64,000 nt of DNA from Serilophus lunatus. Taxonomy: Eukaryota; Chordata; Aves; Passeriformes; Eurylaimidae. Positions within the stretch are counted from its first letter, which is position 1. The number at the start of each line of letters is the position of its first letter. The notes below the pieces were generated by a model that saw nothing but the letters and a program-made list of their open reading frames with translations, was not told where the DNA came from and ran no database searches. The position numbers and the translations under genes were made by a program. The DNA is taken from the NCBI GenBank assembly GCA_013399895.1, contig VXBA01001255.1:1650207-1714206 (forward strand). Direction: 5' to 3'. Positions 39,356 through 52,971 of this stretch are shown here, in pieces.

Positions 39356-40459
39356 CTGTTTAACAGTTTGGCTTTTTTCCTCTGAAGATGAGAATTATCT
39401 ACATACCAAATATATTTGCATGCAAGTATTTTTATATTACATATACTATTGAATGTAGATATTTGCATGCTAAAATGTGTATTTTCATAATGCTTTATAT
39501 CTTCCTTCAAATCTTGCTCCTCTTTGTTCCTCAGACCTGGGAAAGTGTCCCTCTTCAGTAGCCTTTTGAGGAATGGTGTTTCTGAGTGTGCTTTGGAGCC
39601 TGATTCTTTGTATGAAAATTCAGGTGTCTGCTCCTTTGCTTTTGATCCAGTTCTGTTTGTGTTTACAAATGCTTATCAGGGTTTTTTTTAATGAGGTTTT
39701 GAGCTTTCTACCAAGACATGAAAGTTTTTGGGGTGTGTTTTTTTTCTTTTCCTAAGGTAATGAGCTTCAGTGAGAATATTTGCATTCAATTGCTCACAAG
39801 AGGAGAAAAGCTGAAACTCAGCTATTTGCTATGGATGTAGCGTCAATGCTGTGTAACCCAGAGTACCAAACCTTCTCTGCAGTTGTCTTCAAGGGCATTC
39901 TGGAAGTGCAGGCACCAGCTGGAGCTCTGCAGAAATTCCCTGGTGGTCTTCAAGTAGCCTGGTGTCTTGTCTTTAAGCTGAGTTGTGAGATGCTTTGGAA
40001 ATGCTGTATTTGAGGAATGTCTTCCTTCGAGTTGGGAGATGAACTCTGAGCAGATATTAGAGTCTTCTGAGTGTGTTTGCTTGAACAGCTCAGGAAGGAG
40101 AGCTATATAAAAACTTGGGGAGTGATAAGTGCAGTCTAAAATTATATAGAAAAGTTTGCCATAAAATATATGATGGTTATTTCAAATTTCATTCTTAGTT
40201 GTGTGCTCTTGGGGTTTTATTTTAACTTGAATGGAGGTGGTTATGCACTATCAGAGAACTCATTGATGTTATCAAACACTTTTCTAGAAATTTTTCTTAG
40301 CTTCCTGATTATGAACAAGTTATTTGCTTGTTCACTTTTCATTTCAAATGATGCTCTACAGAGGTGAAAAAGAATATTAATTGTGTCCAGACTTGGAGTT
40401 GTATGCCATTCCCTCCTTTGAATTGTTAATCATTCTTCCCTCCTTTTCCTTTGTTTCAG

Positions 40460-40487
40460 GTGAAGCCTGCCCTCACACTGTTGAAGC
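40460..40487 (+). other. ADD3: ADD3 exon 2, 5' untranslated part
   Basis: 28 bases lie between the acceptor AG (40458-40459) and the start codon. They contain a TGA at 40482-40484 in frame with the ATG, which rules out an N-terminal extension through this exon and fixes the start. The bases before the ATG (AAGC, with A at -3) make a reasonable Kozak context. Confidence 0.9.
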
Positions 40488-40682
40488 ATGAGTACTGATG
40501 CCAGTCAGGTGGTGATCACTACTCCCCCCCCAGTCACGATGCCTCACAAGGAGCGGTACTTCGATCGCATCAATGAGAATGACCCGGAGTATATTAGGGA
40601 GAGAAACATGTCTCCTGACCTGAGACAGGACTTCAATATGATGGAGCAAAGGAAGAGGGTCACTCAGATACTGCAGAGCCCT
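40488..40682 (+). CDS. ADD3: Gamma-adducin (ADD3), first coding exon, residues 1-65
   Basis: This exon encodes the N-terminus of gamma-adducin, a membrane-skeleton protein that caps fast-growing actin ends and helps recruit spectrin to actin at the plasma membrane. The translation begins MSTDASQVVITTPPP and continues with PHKERYFDRINENDPEYIRE and RRRV-like basic sequence ending ILQSP. The INENDPEYIRERNM stretch separates gamma from alpha (VDENNPEYLRERNM) and beta adducins. The exon is exactly 65 codons and ends in phase 0 at CCT before GTGAGT. The start is chosen because of the in-frame upstream TGA at 40482 and because family members begin at this point. This N-terminal segment lies before the aldolase-like core. 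Intron 2, next, is by far the longest in the coding part. Confidence 0.97.
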
Positions 40683-42831
40683 GTGAGTGCCATTGAGGGG
40701 GAATAAAAAGGAAAGGGTGTTATTTTTGGAGGCTTAGAAATCTGTGTCACAGCTGAAAAGAATATCTCTGGACCATCTCCTCAGAAGAGTCACTAAACAG
40801 ATTATCCAGCATTTTGTTTGCATAGTGTTTTGTCTGTGAACAAGCAGCCTTTATTGTGTTGTTTTTTCTCCCGGTGCTTTTATATTCTTATGCTTCATTG
40901 CAGTATTACAAAAAGATGTAGCTGGCTGCAGGGTACTTAATTAAAACTTAGGGGCCAGGAAGAGAGTGAAGGAGTCATGGGTCAAATAGGAACAAATTAG
41001 TGCATTACTTGATGTTCTGCTTTCTGAGTTTGAATATTAACCTAAAATTTGCATCAGGAATGCTTTAATTAATATTTATAATTGGGTTAGGTTTATTTAA
41101 AAGCTGGACTATGTGTTATTTGTATGTTCCTGGGGGTGATCATACCTGTACTTGGCCATATTAGCTCTCATCTGCTGGTTGTGTAAGTTCAATACTTGTG
41201 TAGACTACATATAATACTGTTACATCTATTGAACCACACTCATAGTAGTTTCAATTTATATTTTGATACCTGTATTCTTTGGGTTTAACCTGATGAATAC
41301 ACTGGAAAAGCCATAGGGAGCAAGAGAGGTCTGTGAAAGGATGAGCTTTTGGGGGTGTCCAGTAATGAGGCTAATGGGGACTAGGAAGGGGTTAACTACC
41401 TTTACAGATCCTTCAGTTCCTCTGTAAGTTGGAGTGCTGCTTCTGTAACTTTTTGAAGCTTTTCCATATGTAATAAGATTGCAAACAGCTGTTAGTAATC
41501 ACTCTATTATAGCCATCCATGAATAACAGGATTGTTTGCTAAAGTGTTGTCCTGGAGTGTCTCTTGGATCTGTGTGATGCTTTGAGTATAATGTGAACCT
41601 GTTGACTAAGGAATTTATTATTTTTCAAGTCAATTTGTGCAAGCTTGGGTTTGCAGCTAGGCCCTTTTATAAAGAAAATGCTCTAAGAAGGTATTGCACA
41701 ACGCTTTAATCATGATGATTTTATGTTAAACGCTCGGTTGTAAAATGTGATCAGAGTCTATGCCTTCCTATTAAAATATTCACATTATAAATAGCCAGGA
41801 CTCACAACAAAGACTCAATCTTTAGCCTAAGAGATTAAAATAAATTGGGGAGAGCTTGTTTAGGTTTGTATGTGTGTTGTTTTTTGGCCCTTTTGATGCC
41901 AATGATATTGATGATTTGATATTGAAAATTATTCTTGTTACTATTTCATTAAAATTTGGGGGCATCTTTTGCCAAGTCTGCCAGATGTAATTCATGTCTC
42001 TTTTCTACAGTCTCTGTGGTAATTTTTTTTAATAGATGTAATGTCAGCAGGCAGGTTTTAGGAAGGGGTTTGAAGAGGGGCAACCCCTGAGTTTAGGTAA
42101 CTGTTCTAATAGAAGGTCGAGGGACAAAATGCTGCTGGACTGCTGTTAATGTCCTGCTGCACGAGAAGCTGAGCCCAGCACTTTATGGAAAGCGACTGTT
42201 TGGAGCTGTCAATAGGTTGCAAGTTTTTGTTGTGTAAGGGAACAGTTGTCCAAATAAGCCAGGGGCCTGCTGCCTGCTTGGCTCAGGGAGAAACAGGAAT
42301 GTGGGAGCTGAGTGTGTGATCAGGCACAAAACAGAGTTGTCTGAACTGCAATTTCCCCTCCAATATCTTTTATTCTCCCTTTATATAGAAAATCTAGAGG
42401 AACACTGCTGTGTTTTCTTGTGAGAGGAAATAAAAGCATTTTTCATACAGTATCTGTGACCAAAAGTCCATCAAACAAATTTTGTAACTGATTTGGGAAT
42501 GCAAGATGTAATGCCATGTGCCATACTCTACTTGAGATTTGAGACTGAAAAACAATTACCTTGATCTGCTGAATTTAAAATTCATCACAAAATGTGCAGA
42601 AAGTGTTTTTCCTGTTACCAGTCTGTGTAACATAGGTTCAGGATTGAGAGGTGAGTATTGTGCATAGGGTCTTTGTTCTATAACTGCAGAACTACATTGT
42701 TTTCAACATTTTCATAGAACTTTGTTGCTTTTCTGAATTATTCCAGTTGACAAGGAGGATGTAGTTTAAAGGTGTTTAGAGGAAAAGAGAGGTTATCAGA
42801 CACATTTGAAAGAAGAATTTGCTTGCTGATG

Positions 42832-42895
42832 TATCTTCACTCAGTCTTAGATATAAGCACTCATATCTTCACCAAGTCTTGATATATGGATTCAG
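42832..42895. repeat. ADD3: Imperfect 32-bp tandem duplication
   Basis: TATCTTCAC starts both halves (42832 and 42864). Each half continues with a similar (A)GTCTT...GATATA segment and then ATTCA or ACTCA. Divergence is appreciable, so the duplication is old or partly coincidental. Confidence 0.55.
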
Positions 42896-45800
42896 ATCAG
42901 AGAAATAGTCATTGACTCATCTTCTGGCAGGTATTAGTAAATATGAGGTGTGTGTAGCAAAGAAGTAGCTGTCTTGGAAATATACAAGCATGTATGGACT
43001 TGAGGTGAGCTTTGAAGGTGCACTTTTTCCAAGCAAAGGTGCAAAACTGAAGGGTTAATCACTCTCATACAGTAGGAAGCTGAGATACTGGTTTAATTTG
43101 TTGTTAAGAGGCTTTTTTTCCTTCTTTTAAGTAGGAAAATCTAAATCCTTTAACAAGAAAATAAATTAGAGAATATATTTCAGGAGCCAAGGTATATTTT
43201 GTTCAGTGCATGTCATTGTAAGGGTTACAGCCCTGACCAGACATCTTCAGACATCAAACTGTTCCATCTCTCTGATGTGCTGTTTGGTGCACACACTGGT
43301 GTGCAATCCGACTACTCCCCTCTGATGTGCAATTTCCCTTTTCTAAATTAAATAATTTAAAAGCTACTGAAAAGCTATTTCCATTACCTCTGATGTTTGC
43401 TAATGACTTAGAGTCTGTTCATAATAAGCCTTAAACAAATCACAGGAGTTTTACGACCATTGCCCATGGAGAATGTCCTGACATTATCAGTGAGTTCTCA
43501 GATGTGTTTGCCTAATACTGCATGAGGACAGTGAGCATCTGAGAGCCTGGAGAATCTGATAGGACCCACATGTTTGCTGTTCTGTGTCTTTTAGAAAGGT
43601 GGAAAGTAATGAATATCAGTTGGGTCTGGGCAGCCTGGAAGCATCCAGAGGTACTGCTGGTCAATCTTTGGCATAAAGCCATTTAGGTTTATTTTAGTAA
43701 TGTCTTTCAGGAGATTCAGGTAGCATGTTGTTATTTTTAAAGGAAACATTCTACATTTCTGCAGTGGAATAATTTTATTGCCTGTTGGATCCAAGATACT
43801 TGCCCTATAATGTATCCAAAATTGTAAAACATGAGTTGGTTGGATTTTTTTATTTTTAATGTTTTCCAACTTTACTCTGCAATTAAACACAGTTTTGCCT
43901 GTATGCTAAACAGTCATATGTTGCTTGATACACAGATTAACTTTGTCTTTCAAAGACTAAGCATTTATGTGCTGTACCATCAAACCCCTAATTTCAGTTA
44001 TGGTTTACAAGTCCTTCAGGCCTTCATTTCCTTTTCTAGCATTTCTCTGATGCCCTCACCATAGCAACCAGAAACTCTTAAAACACTCAAAAACCCCCTC
44101 AAAACAAATAAAAATAAATAAATAAAAATTGAAAGATGAAAATGCAGTGGTTGTGCAGTTACGGTGTTTGTGAAGAAGAGTCAGTTCAGCATTGAGGAGC
44201 TGAATGAAGGTATAGAAGGGAGAAAATCCCCACGGGCCTCTTGGAACATCTGGGGAACACGTCGTGCTTTTGTGCAGCGAGACCATGTGAAACAAATATC
44301 CAACCAGGACAGTGTGTGTAACCTGACAGGAAATTTGGATCGTGGCTTAAACTGCACTGAGGAGTACCTGGCATCCCCTTTGTATCGCTGTGTTTAAAGC
44401 AAAGTGACAGGTCAATGTGGAATGGCAAAGGATGCATTCTTATACACAAGTTTTTGTAAGAGATATACTTCATTATTTTTACTGGTGTAAGGACAAATTG
44501 GAGTAGTCAAATGTGTGTATTTAAGTGATGAGTTGAACAGCTGTTTTATGTAAACATAAAAGTGCCTGGTTATTGGAATTTGAATGCCCAGTTTGTTTTG
44601 AATTTGCCAGTGAAAATTTTGAGTGGCTTGTTGAGACCCATTGAATGTGCTCTTGCTATTTTTGCATATAAAACACAGCTATTTGTAGCTTTTTTTTTTT
44701 TCTTGTTAAGCTGAGCACTGTGTTGGCAGGATCTCATCATGCTCTGCTTTAATTTCTTGTTGGATATACAGAGTGTCTACCAGCCTGTCATGACTCTGCA
44801 GAGTGTTTGGGGTGATTCTGACTTGTTGGTGCCATTACATGAAGGCACTGGCTCAGGTCTACCCATCCAGATTGCAAAATCAGGGGGGTTTATGCTGAGG
44901 TTAAAAATGTACTTCTCTCCTGTGCCTCTCTTCCTTCCTGCCTTGTACATGCACACACCCCCTGCCTCCCACACTAGCCGGTCTTGCCCAAAGAAGTGGG
45001 GAGATGACTATCCAGCTTAGCAACTCATCTATTCAGAGGTCTGCCTTACCATGCAGGCAGATTTTTCTCCTCAAAAACAAGCAATCCCACCCACACTGGA
45101 ATTTTTTTTTTTCTAGCTGTGTTATTTTCAAGCTATCAGGACGGAGATGAAGGATGGTTTGATTTATTTTTTCTCCAGCTTTTGCAGTTGTTTAGCTTAC
45201 TTTATTTGTATCGAGTGAACATCCAGTATTTTTGTAATACCACTCCCTTTTGGGGCAGTTTATTTTCTTAAAAATATCAAAGTCCTTTCAGTTCCTCATG
45301 TATTTTGGCTTCTACTGCTCTTTTCTCACAAGTTCAAAAGCCTTTCAGATCCTTCAGAAGCCTCACACTTTGGCCACTGAGGGCTCACAACCTTGTACAT
45401 CACCTAGGGACCTTCTCACTGGGCAGGCCTCTCACCTCGCAGCTCCTTCCCCTGGCTTTTTTCTTCTCTGACATCTTCCTGATTTCCTGCTGGGGAGTCA
45501 TGACTCTCCTCTTATTGCAATAGCTTATTTAATTACATGCCTTTGTCATACAACCTGTGCACCATTTGGCTCACTGGGAGACATGAGCTCAACTTGGCAT
45601 ATCTTTTAAGACATACCAAAAAATGTCCCTTAAAGATCCCCTCTGAGCTGTGACAACATTTTAAGTGAGAGGGAGTTTGTGCTCAGGGTAATGTTGTGTT
45701 AAACCAAGGCCATCTACCAGATCTCAGTGAGGATCCAGGAAATTCCACTGCCTGACTTCCATTTCTATAGCTGTGACAGTGCATGATCAATTCACACCCA

Positions 45801-46382
45801 TGTCCTGCATCACAAGTGCAGTAAGTATTTCCCTGCTTTCTTACATTAAAAACAGTTTACTTTCACTCTTTTATTTCCATATTGCTGCTTTCCATTTACT
45901 TTGAACTGTGGTTTTCATTAGGCATAAATGCCAACAGTTTCCAAATTTACTTTTTTTTTTTCCCTCATAGCCATATTTCCAATCTTCCTGCTGGTTGCTA
46001 ACTTCTTGGGTTTGTGTTCTTGTCATCTTGGGGGATGTCTACCAGTTCTGTTGTACTTCTGGTGCCATGTGTTCTTTAGATTATTGAAATCATTAAACAA
46101 TCAGATTCATATTCCTTTGTGTGTTGACTCTTCTGTGATCCTTTTTGCAGTTGAAGTTATTAATTGTAAATAGTACTGTGATCTGAATTATTTTCCTAGG
46201 TAAGGGATAAGGAGATGAAAAATGAAGTGTAAGAAAATTACTCTTTTTCTTTCATTTACTAGTCTTGTAGATTCTGTCCAATAAAGGCACCATCTTGTTC
46301 TGATGAGAAAAGGAAGAGGGGTTTCCAATGCAGTCCAAGTAAAGAATAATGATTAAAAGGATTTTCTTAGCTAAGTTTTTCG

Positions 46383-46438
46383 ATTTTTGTTTGAGGGTGG
46401 TTTTTTTGTGGTTTGTTGGTTTGTTTGGGTTTTTTTAA
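46383..46438. repeat. ADD3: GTTT-rich low-complexity tract
   Basis: T/G-only sequence of about 55 bases with repeated GGTTTG and TTTGTTTG motifs inside intron 2. Confidence 0.75.
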
Positions 46439-47219
46439 GTTAAATAGTCCTTAACAGAGTCTTAACACTGCTTGGAAAATCATGGAGTCATGACTGATGA
46501 GTTTCCTCCCTGGCTGTGGGAGCACAGGCATCCTGAATGCCCTGCAAGAGCCCTGCCATGCCCCTCATGCATCACCACCACACGTGCTCCCACCCTTCCT
46601 ACTCCGGTGCTTACTGAAAAAAAACAGTTTTAATGCTGCTCAGAAATGTGTGAGACCTCTGTCGAGCTGAAATGTGATTTCTTCTAGCATTTTGAATTTC
46701 AGTGCTTGTATTCCAGCTAGCAAATGCATAGTGTGTCTTTACTCCATGAGGAAACACAAGGGAGGGACCCAGACTCCCATTCATAGCAGCAGTTGTGTGA
46801 GCATGGGCTGGCTGGTGCTGGGATTCTGGGAGCTGGGTGTGCTGGAGATGGGCTTTGCAAAGGAGTTTGGTGCAGATTGCAGGCTTTGCTGTAATCATAG
46901 GGTATCTCTGGAGTGCTTATCACAGGAGTAAACACAGCTCTTCAGCTCACAGAGGAAAGCCAGTGTGTACCAGGTTAGAGGAGCCGGAAAAACTGGCCCA
47001 GGCTGAGCTCTGTGCGGGGACAGGCTTTGCTGTCAGCTGGGGCACTAAATCCAGCCCAGGTACCCTCACGCTTCACTGCAAGTGAAGAGATTATTAGAAC
47101 TTTAGCTAATTCCCCATATTTATTGCTGAGGCCATTTCTTTCTGTCTTAACACAAAGTCCCTCCCCCTTTTCCTTTTTCACGGTGTTAACAAACACTTTT
47201 GTGACTCTTATCTACTCCC

Positions 47220-47500
47220 CACCAGCCTTAACTCACTGGCGGTTTTTTTGTGGCCAGCTCCACCCTTTTCCACTTAGGGCACCGGTTGTTTGTATCTAAA
47301 CTCCAGTCTTGAAACAGCGGGTTACGAGCTGGATCGGCTGTTTTGGTGAAGGTCTTCCTCTCCACGGGCAGCTGTGTTCACAGCACAGGAGTCAAAGTTA
47401 ACGTCTCTTCGCTCTCGAGAACAAAATACCAGTTAAGTTTTGAAACTTTTCTTCAGTGGTGGAGATTTGGCTTAGAGACTCTTGTGTGGGCGCGTTTATA
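47220..47500. promoter_or_regulatory. ADD3: CpG-richer patch in intron 2, possible enhancer
   Basis: About ten CpGs fall in 280 bases (GGCGG, CACCGG, AGCGGG, GGATCGGC, CTCTCGAG, GGCGCG), well above the surrounding intron. No exon or TATA box accompanies it. An enhancer or alternative promoter is only a possibility. Confidence 0.25.
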
Positions 47501-49326
47501 TGTAGCATAGATGAGTGGAATGATACATTTTTTAAAAATGGCTTTAAGATATATGCACTCTGGTGAAAATGGGTGAAGGGGTTTCTTGTACTGTTCTGCA
47601 GCTTCTGAGCACTGCTGTGAAGTGTAGGAGCCTCACATATGTTTTTTAGCTACTTTCCTGTAGAATGACATATCAAACTGTTTGGAGCTAATGCTTTCTC
47701 CTCTTAAAGGCCTGTAATGGTGTGGAGTATTTGTAGATGACCTGTATATAATTGGTTTTTTCATTATTGTTTTATTTCTGCTTTTTGTGAATGGATACAT
47801 GGAGAAATCAGTGGTCAGCAAAGAAGAAACAGCATAGATAGTCAAAATACTTATGAGCCCATGTATTTCTTAGCATCCTCAGAGAGCTGCCGACCAAGAT
47901 GAAGAGATTAGTATGAAATTTTTTTAGCAATAGCATTATTCTGTGTCATATATGTGTGTATCCATGTAAAATAGGTTATTTAGTGAGTTGGTTATTCTAG
48001 TTTTTCTGCATATGTTGACTGAAAAATACTAGTTGTCAACTGGTACATGCAAATGTTGCTTTGATCCTTAAAAGCCCAATTTTATACTGTCAGCTCACAC
48101 ACTTTGACTTCCTTCTGAAAGAAAATGGAGTAAATTAGTGAGAACCAAGGCTTGTAACTTCACTCTGGAGTTTCAGAGAGCTGTGTCAGATCTAAGATGA
48201 AAGATTCTTGCATCTGAACTGCCTGAGTTTATGATATGTATATGGAGGATGATTGCAAATATTTCTGGAGAAGTAGTTTTATGATATTAGAAAGACCTTG
48301 ACCTAATCATGCTACTAATGACTCCATCAAGAAAAGCTGTGTCAGTTCTGCCACTGCAGTACTGTGCAAGGCTGTCTAGGCTGGTGTAGAAGATCTGACT
48401 GCAGTTTTGGGAAGAGTAGACTGCTAGAAACAGTTTTAAGAACAGGCTGAGCTGCCCTGTTCATTTTTACTGGTGATTTATGGGGAAGTTTGGCAAGTTG
48501 GTGGAGTGGCATTGAGAAGGGTTGCAGCAGCATGCAACTTACTGAGGCCAAGCTGCTCCCTTGGGTGTCTGCTGCTGCCAGGTGAATAATAGCTCTACTC
48601 GGCATCCTCCTAGTTGTGCATCTTGTGTGAATCATTACTATACCTCTTCTCCAGTAGCTGTCATGGGCCCAGTTTTTATACCACAGGCTGCTCCCTCTGC
48701 AAACTTTCAGCAGGGTGCTTGGAGTGCTGTTTCAGCACAAACAAGGAGGGGACACAGGTGCTTGGCTGGGCAGATGAACTCACTGAAAGTGGAAGGAAGC
48801 TTGTGCATACAGGAAGCAATTCTTAGCTCTGGCAGGGTGGGTTATCCAGCCAACAGCCTTACTGGGGAATTGGTGTGGGCACAGCTGGGATGGCTGAATC
48901 CAGAAGTGGTGCATCTGTGCTGATGGGATCATGGACAGCCATGGAGTGCTGTGCTTCTCCCTTTGGGTACCCTGCTGTAAAAGGTCACTACCCTTACTGT
49001 ATCAACTTATGTCTAAGTTATAGTGGTTTAAAACAAACAAATAAAAACCCCAAAGAGCTATTTAAATCCCAGAGCTGAAGCTTTCTCTTGATTGAGCAGT
49101 GTTGAGCTTTCAGCTGGATAACATAATTTTTCATTCATCTGACAGTACAGTTTTTCCTTTGTCAGCGTTTTCTTGATGAATACTACATCTGAAATCACCA
49201 GTGACCTTTCTGCTTGAAAAATACCTGCTTTGTGCCAGAGTGGCATGTTTGTCATCTTTTTGAAAACATCTCTCTCAAGTATGACTTTTACTTGATCACT
49301 TTTGGGAAGTTGCAGTGTAATGCCAC

Positions 49327-49348
49327 ATATATATATATATATATATAT
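49327..49348. repeat. ADD3: (AT)11 microsatellite
   Basis: Twenty-two bases of perfect AT repeat within intron 2. Confidence 0.95.
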
Positions 49349-49656
49349 GTATCTTTTTCTATACAGTTTAATGAATTAAAGCAAAACAAAACCACTTGGT
49401 CTCCAAGCTCTGTTTACGTTCTCAGAAGAAGATTCCTGCTGCTGAATGGGTCAGATCCCAGAATGAGAGCCCTACAAGGAAGTGGTTTTACAGAAATCGG
49501 TGTTGCACAGTGAAATAAATATCCAATAAATATCATTCATTTAATGGCTAATATTTAAGGTAAATTGTTGACCAGAAAAAGACAATGCCCATTAGAATTA
49601 TCGGAAATAGAGGAAGGTTGTGTGCACACACACACTTGAGATAGTTATCTAGGACA

Positions 49657-49687
49657 TACAGACCTTTTTAGGTTTTAAAGGTCTGTA
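49657..49687. repeat. ADD3: Perfect 11-bp inverted repeat (hairpin)
   Basis: TACAGACCTTT (49657-49667) pairs perfectly with AAAGGTCTGTA (49677-49687) across a 9-base loop. Pairing does not continue into the flanks, so it is too short for a microRNA precursor. Confidence 0.85.
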
Positions 49688-52600
49688 GCAGTGAATGAAA
49701 GGTATTGAAATATTAATAACTGTAAATGGAGGAATGTGGTTGAGTTGTGTGTGACATACTGAAGGCTGCTAGAAAAGATCACTACTCAGTGGTGTGTGGA
49801 TAAATTTGATTTCATGCACTTTATGCATATTCTCACCTGTGTTTTACAGCTCATCCCAAACCTCCATGTTTCCTACTTTCCTGGCTCTTACCTATCTTCT
49901 GTTATTTCTAGACTTATCTTTAAGGGAAGCTGCTTGTCTAGTCTATCAAAATTGTTGATACAACACTAAATCCTCATTTGTAGTAATCTCAGCCAGTGTG
50001 TAACATACTACTGTTAGCATCAAAGAGCAAAACTAAGCTTGAAGGAATGGCAATAACATGATCAAAAAGCAAAAGAATTAAAAGTACCATAAGAAATAAA
50101 CTAAAATACCTATCAAAAATTGCCCAAAATATGTTATACTACCTTTTTTTCTGCTATAGAAATAGTATTACATGTACGTTGCTATAAAACCCCCAGAAGT
50201 CTAAATATAACTAGTAAGAATTTACTGTGAACATTTTTGCATATCTTTTTATGATCCCTGTTGAAGTGGGAATGATTTAATATAATACAGATAGCTGTGT
50301 TTCTCCATCTCCTCCCTAGCAAATGCTTCCATGAATTTCATTAATTCTGTCTTCCACATGGCCCCCAGGAGACTGCCAATGTGCAGTTTCCTTATATGCA
50401 TATTGTAAACAAGGCTGAGAGAACATTTCAGCCTTGCAGAGTGTGAAATGGTGGAGCTGTCTTGCCCAGGACCTCTTTCAGGCATAACTGAAGTAACTGA
50501 ATATCTTGGAATGAGAGAATTTGAAAATAAGTCTAGCTCCTTGATGAAATATATGGGCCACTTATTGTTTTGCATTCTTAATAGACCACAGTACCAGAAG
50601 TAGAAAGGGATACAAAGCTATCTCCTCATGGTGAACCAACAGTAAAAGAGTCAGCCCGTGCTGGGATGGCTGGTGCCTGAAAGTCTGTTTTATGTGTTTT
50701 GTTAATGTGAGAGATATAATGTGCAAAGAGCCAAGGAAGTACCTCTGTTGTTCTGTGTTTTTTCGACTTTCAAGCTCTTTGGTAAAACATAAAGGATGAA
50801 CCTTGACTCCTTTTTCTATGCCCTGTGAGCTGTTTGACCACGAAAATGCTTCTTCTGGTTATGTGGAAAATCCTTGTCTTCTACAGGGGATTGTATAAAT
50901 CATGTGCATCTGATTTTCATTCAAAACCACTTTGGTGAGAGATGTTCAAGTTCACATACTAACTAATCTCAAGGATTTAAGCCAAGGTGTCATGAGTGAT
51001 GCTGAATCATCTGTTTCACGTTTTTTAGACTGTAATTTTCCGTGTATCCCTCTTGATACTCTGAGGAACAGCAGTGCATTAGACACTCAATGCTGCACTT
51101 GAATTTTCACTGAAAGCTGTGCTTTGTGTATGGAAGAACCTCTTATTGTCCAGTGTTTTGCGAGTGGAGCTCTGGGCCTTTCAGAATGAACATCCTAAAT
51201 TGGTGGGAGCACCCAACCTTGACCTCCTTGCTGGCACTCTGTGGAAATGACAACAGGGCCCTGCTGCATCTTAAAGGCACTTTCTGGGAATTAGCGAGTT
51301 AATGTTTGTGAAGCACTTGAATTTACAGTAATTATCTGTCCAGAGAAAACCTTGTCAGATAAATAGTAATTGTCACCTCAGCAGAGTATGTGCAGCCTGC
51401 ACAAAAGGCAAAGGGCCACATGCTGAGCCATGAGAAGAGAAAAAATATACTGATTTGGTTTTCTAGTGAGAATGAGCCACTGTGTGCCAAATGAGGCATG
51501 GGGACAAGGTGGCTGCTTAAAGATTATTATCTATGTGCAGCAGGGTGAAAGACATGTCCCTTGCTGTCTTAAGTTCCAGCAGCCCAGACATCCACATTCC
51601 CACTGAGACACGTGAGGATGATGGCCCTCCTTCAAGCTGAATCAGATCAAAGGGAGGGGTTTTCACATCATCTGCTGATAGATGGATGAAAGTCAGAATG
51701 TTTTCTCCGACCACTTGCTGTTTTACACAAATCCTTGTTTACCCTTCTGGAAGCTACCTTCCCATAACTGCCTCTCATCATGTCCTAACAGGCTCTCAGT
51801 GCAGGTGCACCTCTCATACTTCCACTTTTCTCCCTGTTGGGTTCCTGCAACAGTCACTGCAGAGTCAGTCACTGTGAATCTTTAGATTCTTTACTTGTGG
51901 AAATCTGACAAGTCTCAGGAACACATAGTCCTGACAAAATGATTCTAAGGAGAGCATGGTAGTTAAAGTACAGTAATGAAGGCTCAACTGTCCAACTGAG
52001 AGGCTGTATCAAGTAGAGTCTTGACAATGTTGTTGTGGGGTCCAGTAGCACTCTGTACCAGACTGTTATGAGATTGGTGGATTTTACCCAATAAAGTGGG
52101 TGTTTTGAAGGACTGAATTAAAATTCAGTGAAGAAATTACATTTGTCATACAGAACTGTTTTCTTTTTTTAATTGAGAGCAAGTACTCTGCTAAGGAAGG
52201 AAAACTGAAAGGAGCAATTACATACAGGGAATAGCCTAGAGTTATAAAGGGAGCCAGCTGTGTGGTAAAGACACCAAATGTCTTTTTGGAAAGAACTGGC
52301 AAGAGTGTTTGCAATACACCTCAGCTCATGTTGTGTGCACCTTTGGGTACCACCAGTTTGGAAAAAAGCTGGAAGATGCTGCCAAGAAATAATGAGAGGG
52401 GTAGAAAATGTAACCAATAATGGAAATTTGAAGGAATAGAATTTACTTGGTCTGGAAATGTCTGGACTGGATTAGTCCTAGGACAAACATTAATGGTTGA
52501 TAGGGGATAATCTGCCCATCATCTCAAAGGAACAGGCTTTGTCCACAGTGCATAGTGATACTATGAAAACCTTTTTCATTATATATTCTGCAAGAGTTTA

Positions 52601-52971
52601 TTTCTTGGGCTTGCAGACATTTTATTTAGGAAAAAAAAGGAGGGTTTCTCCCTTTGGCAGGAGGAAAGAAATAGAGAGGAGATAGCATCCCAGCATTCTT
52701 TCTAGTTTTTGCATGTCTGTGATACTACTTGAGCAACTGGAAAAGTTCCAGTTTTCCAGTTGTATATAACTTTATCAAATTTGGATGGATTTTCATAGGG
52801 ATTACATTATTAAAACAAAAAAGCAACGCATCCTGATCGAATTTCAAGTGCCTTTTCCAAAATACGGACAACACTTTAATTATTGATAAAAATGTTTATC
52901 ATCTACAAAAAGACGTCTTGTGTTGCCTTGTGCTGGGAAATAGTTAATCCTCTGTGATCAAACTCCTCCTT

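Larger units (their letters stand above)
36023..40459. other. ADD3: Probable ADD3 intron 1, 3' part
   Basis: No coding exon until the acceptor at 40458-40459, which follows a long pyrimidine tract (TTCCCTCCTTTTCCTTTGTTTCAG). A GC-richer block at 38860-39300 lacks stop codons in several frames on both strands but resembles no known protein. A strong TATA-like TATAAAAGGC at about 36540 is isolated. Simple repeats at 38741-38764 and 39302-39355 are listed separately. Confidence 0.7.
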
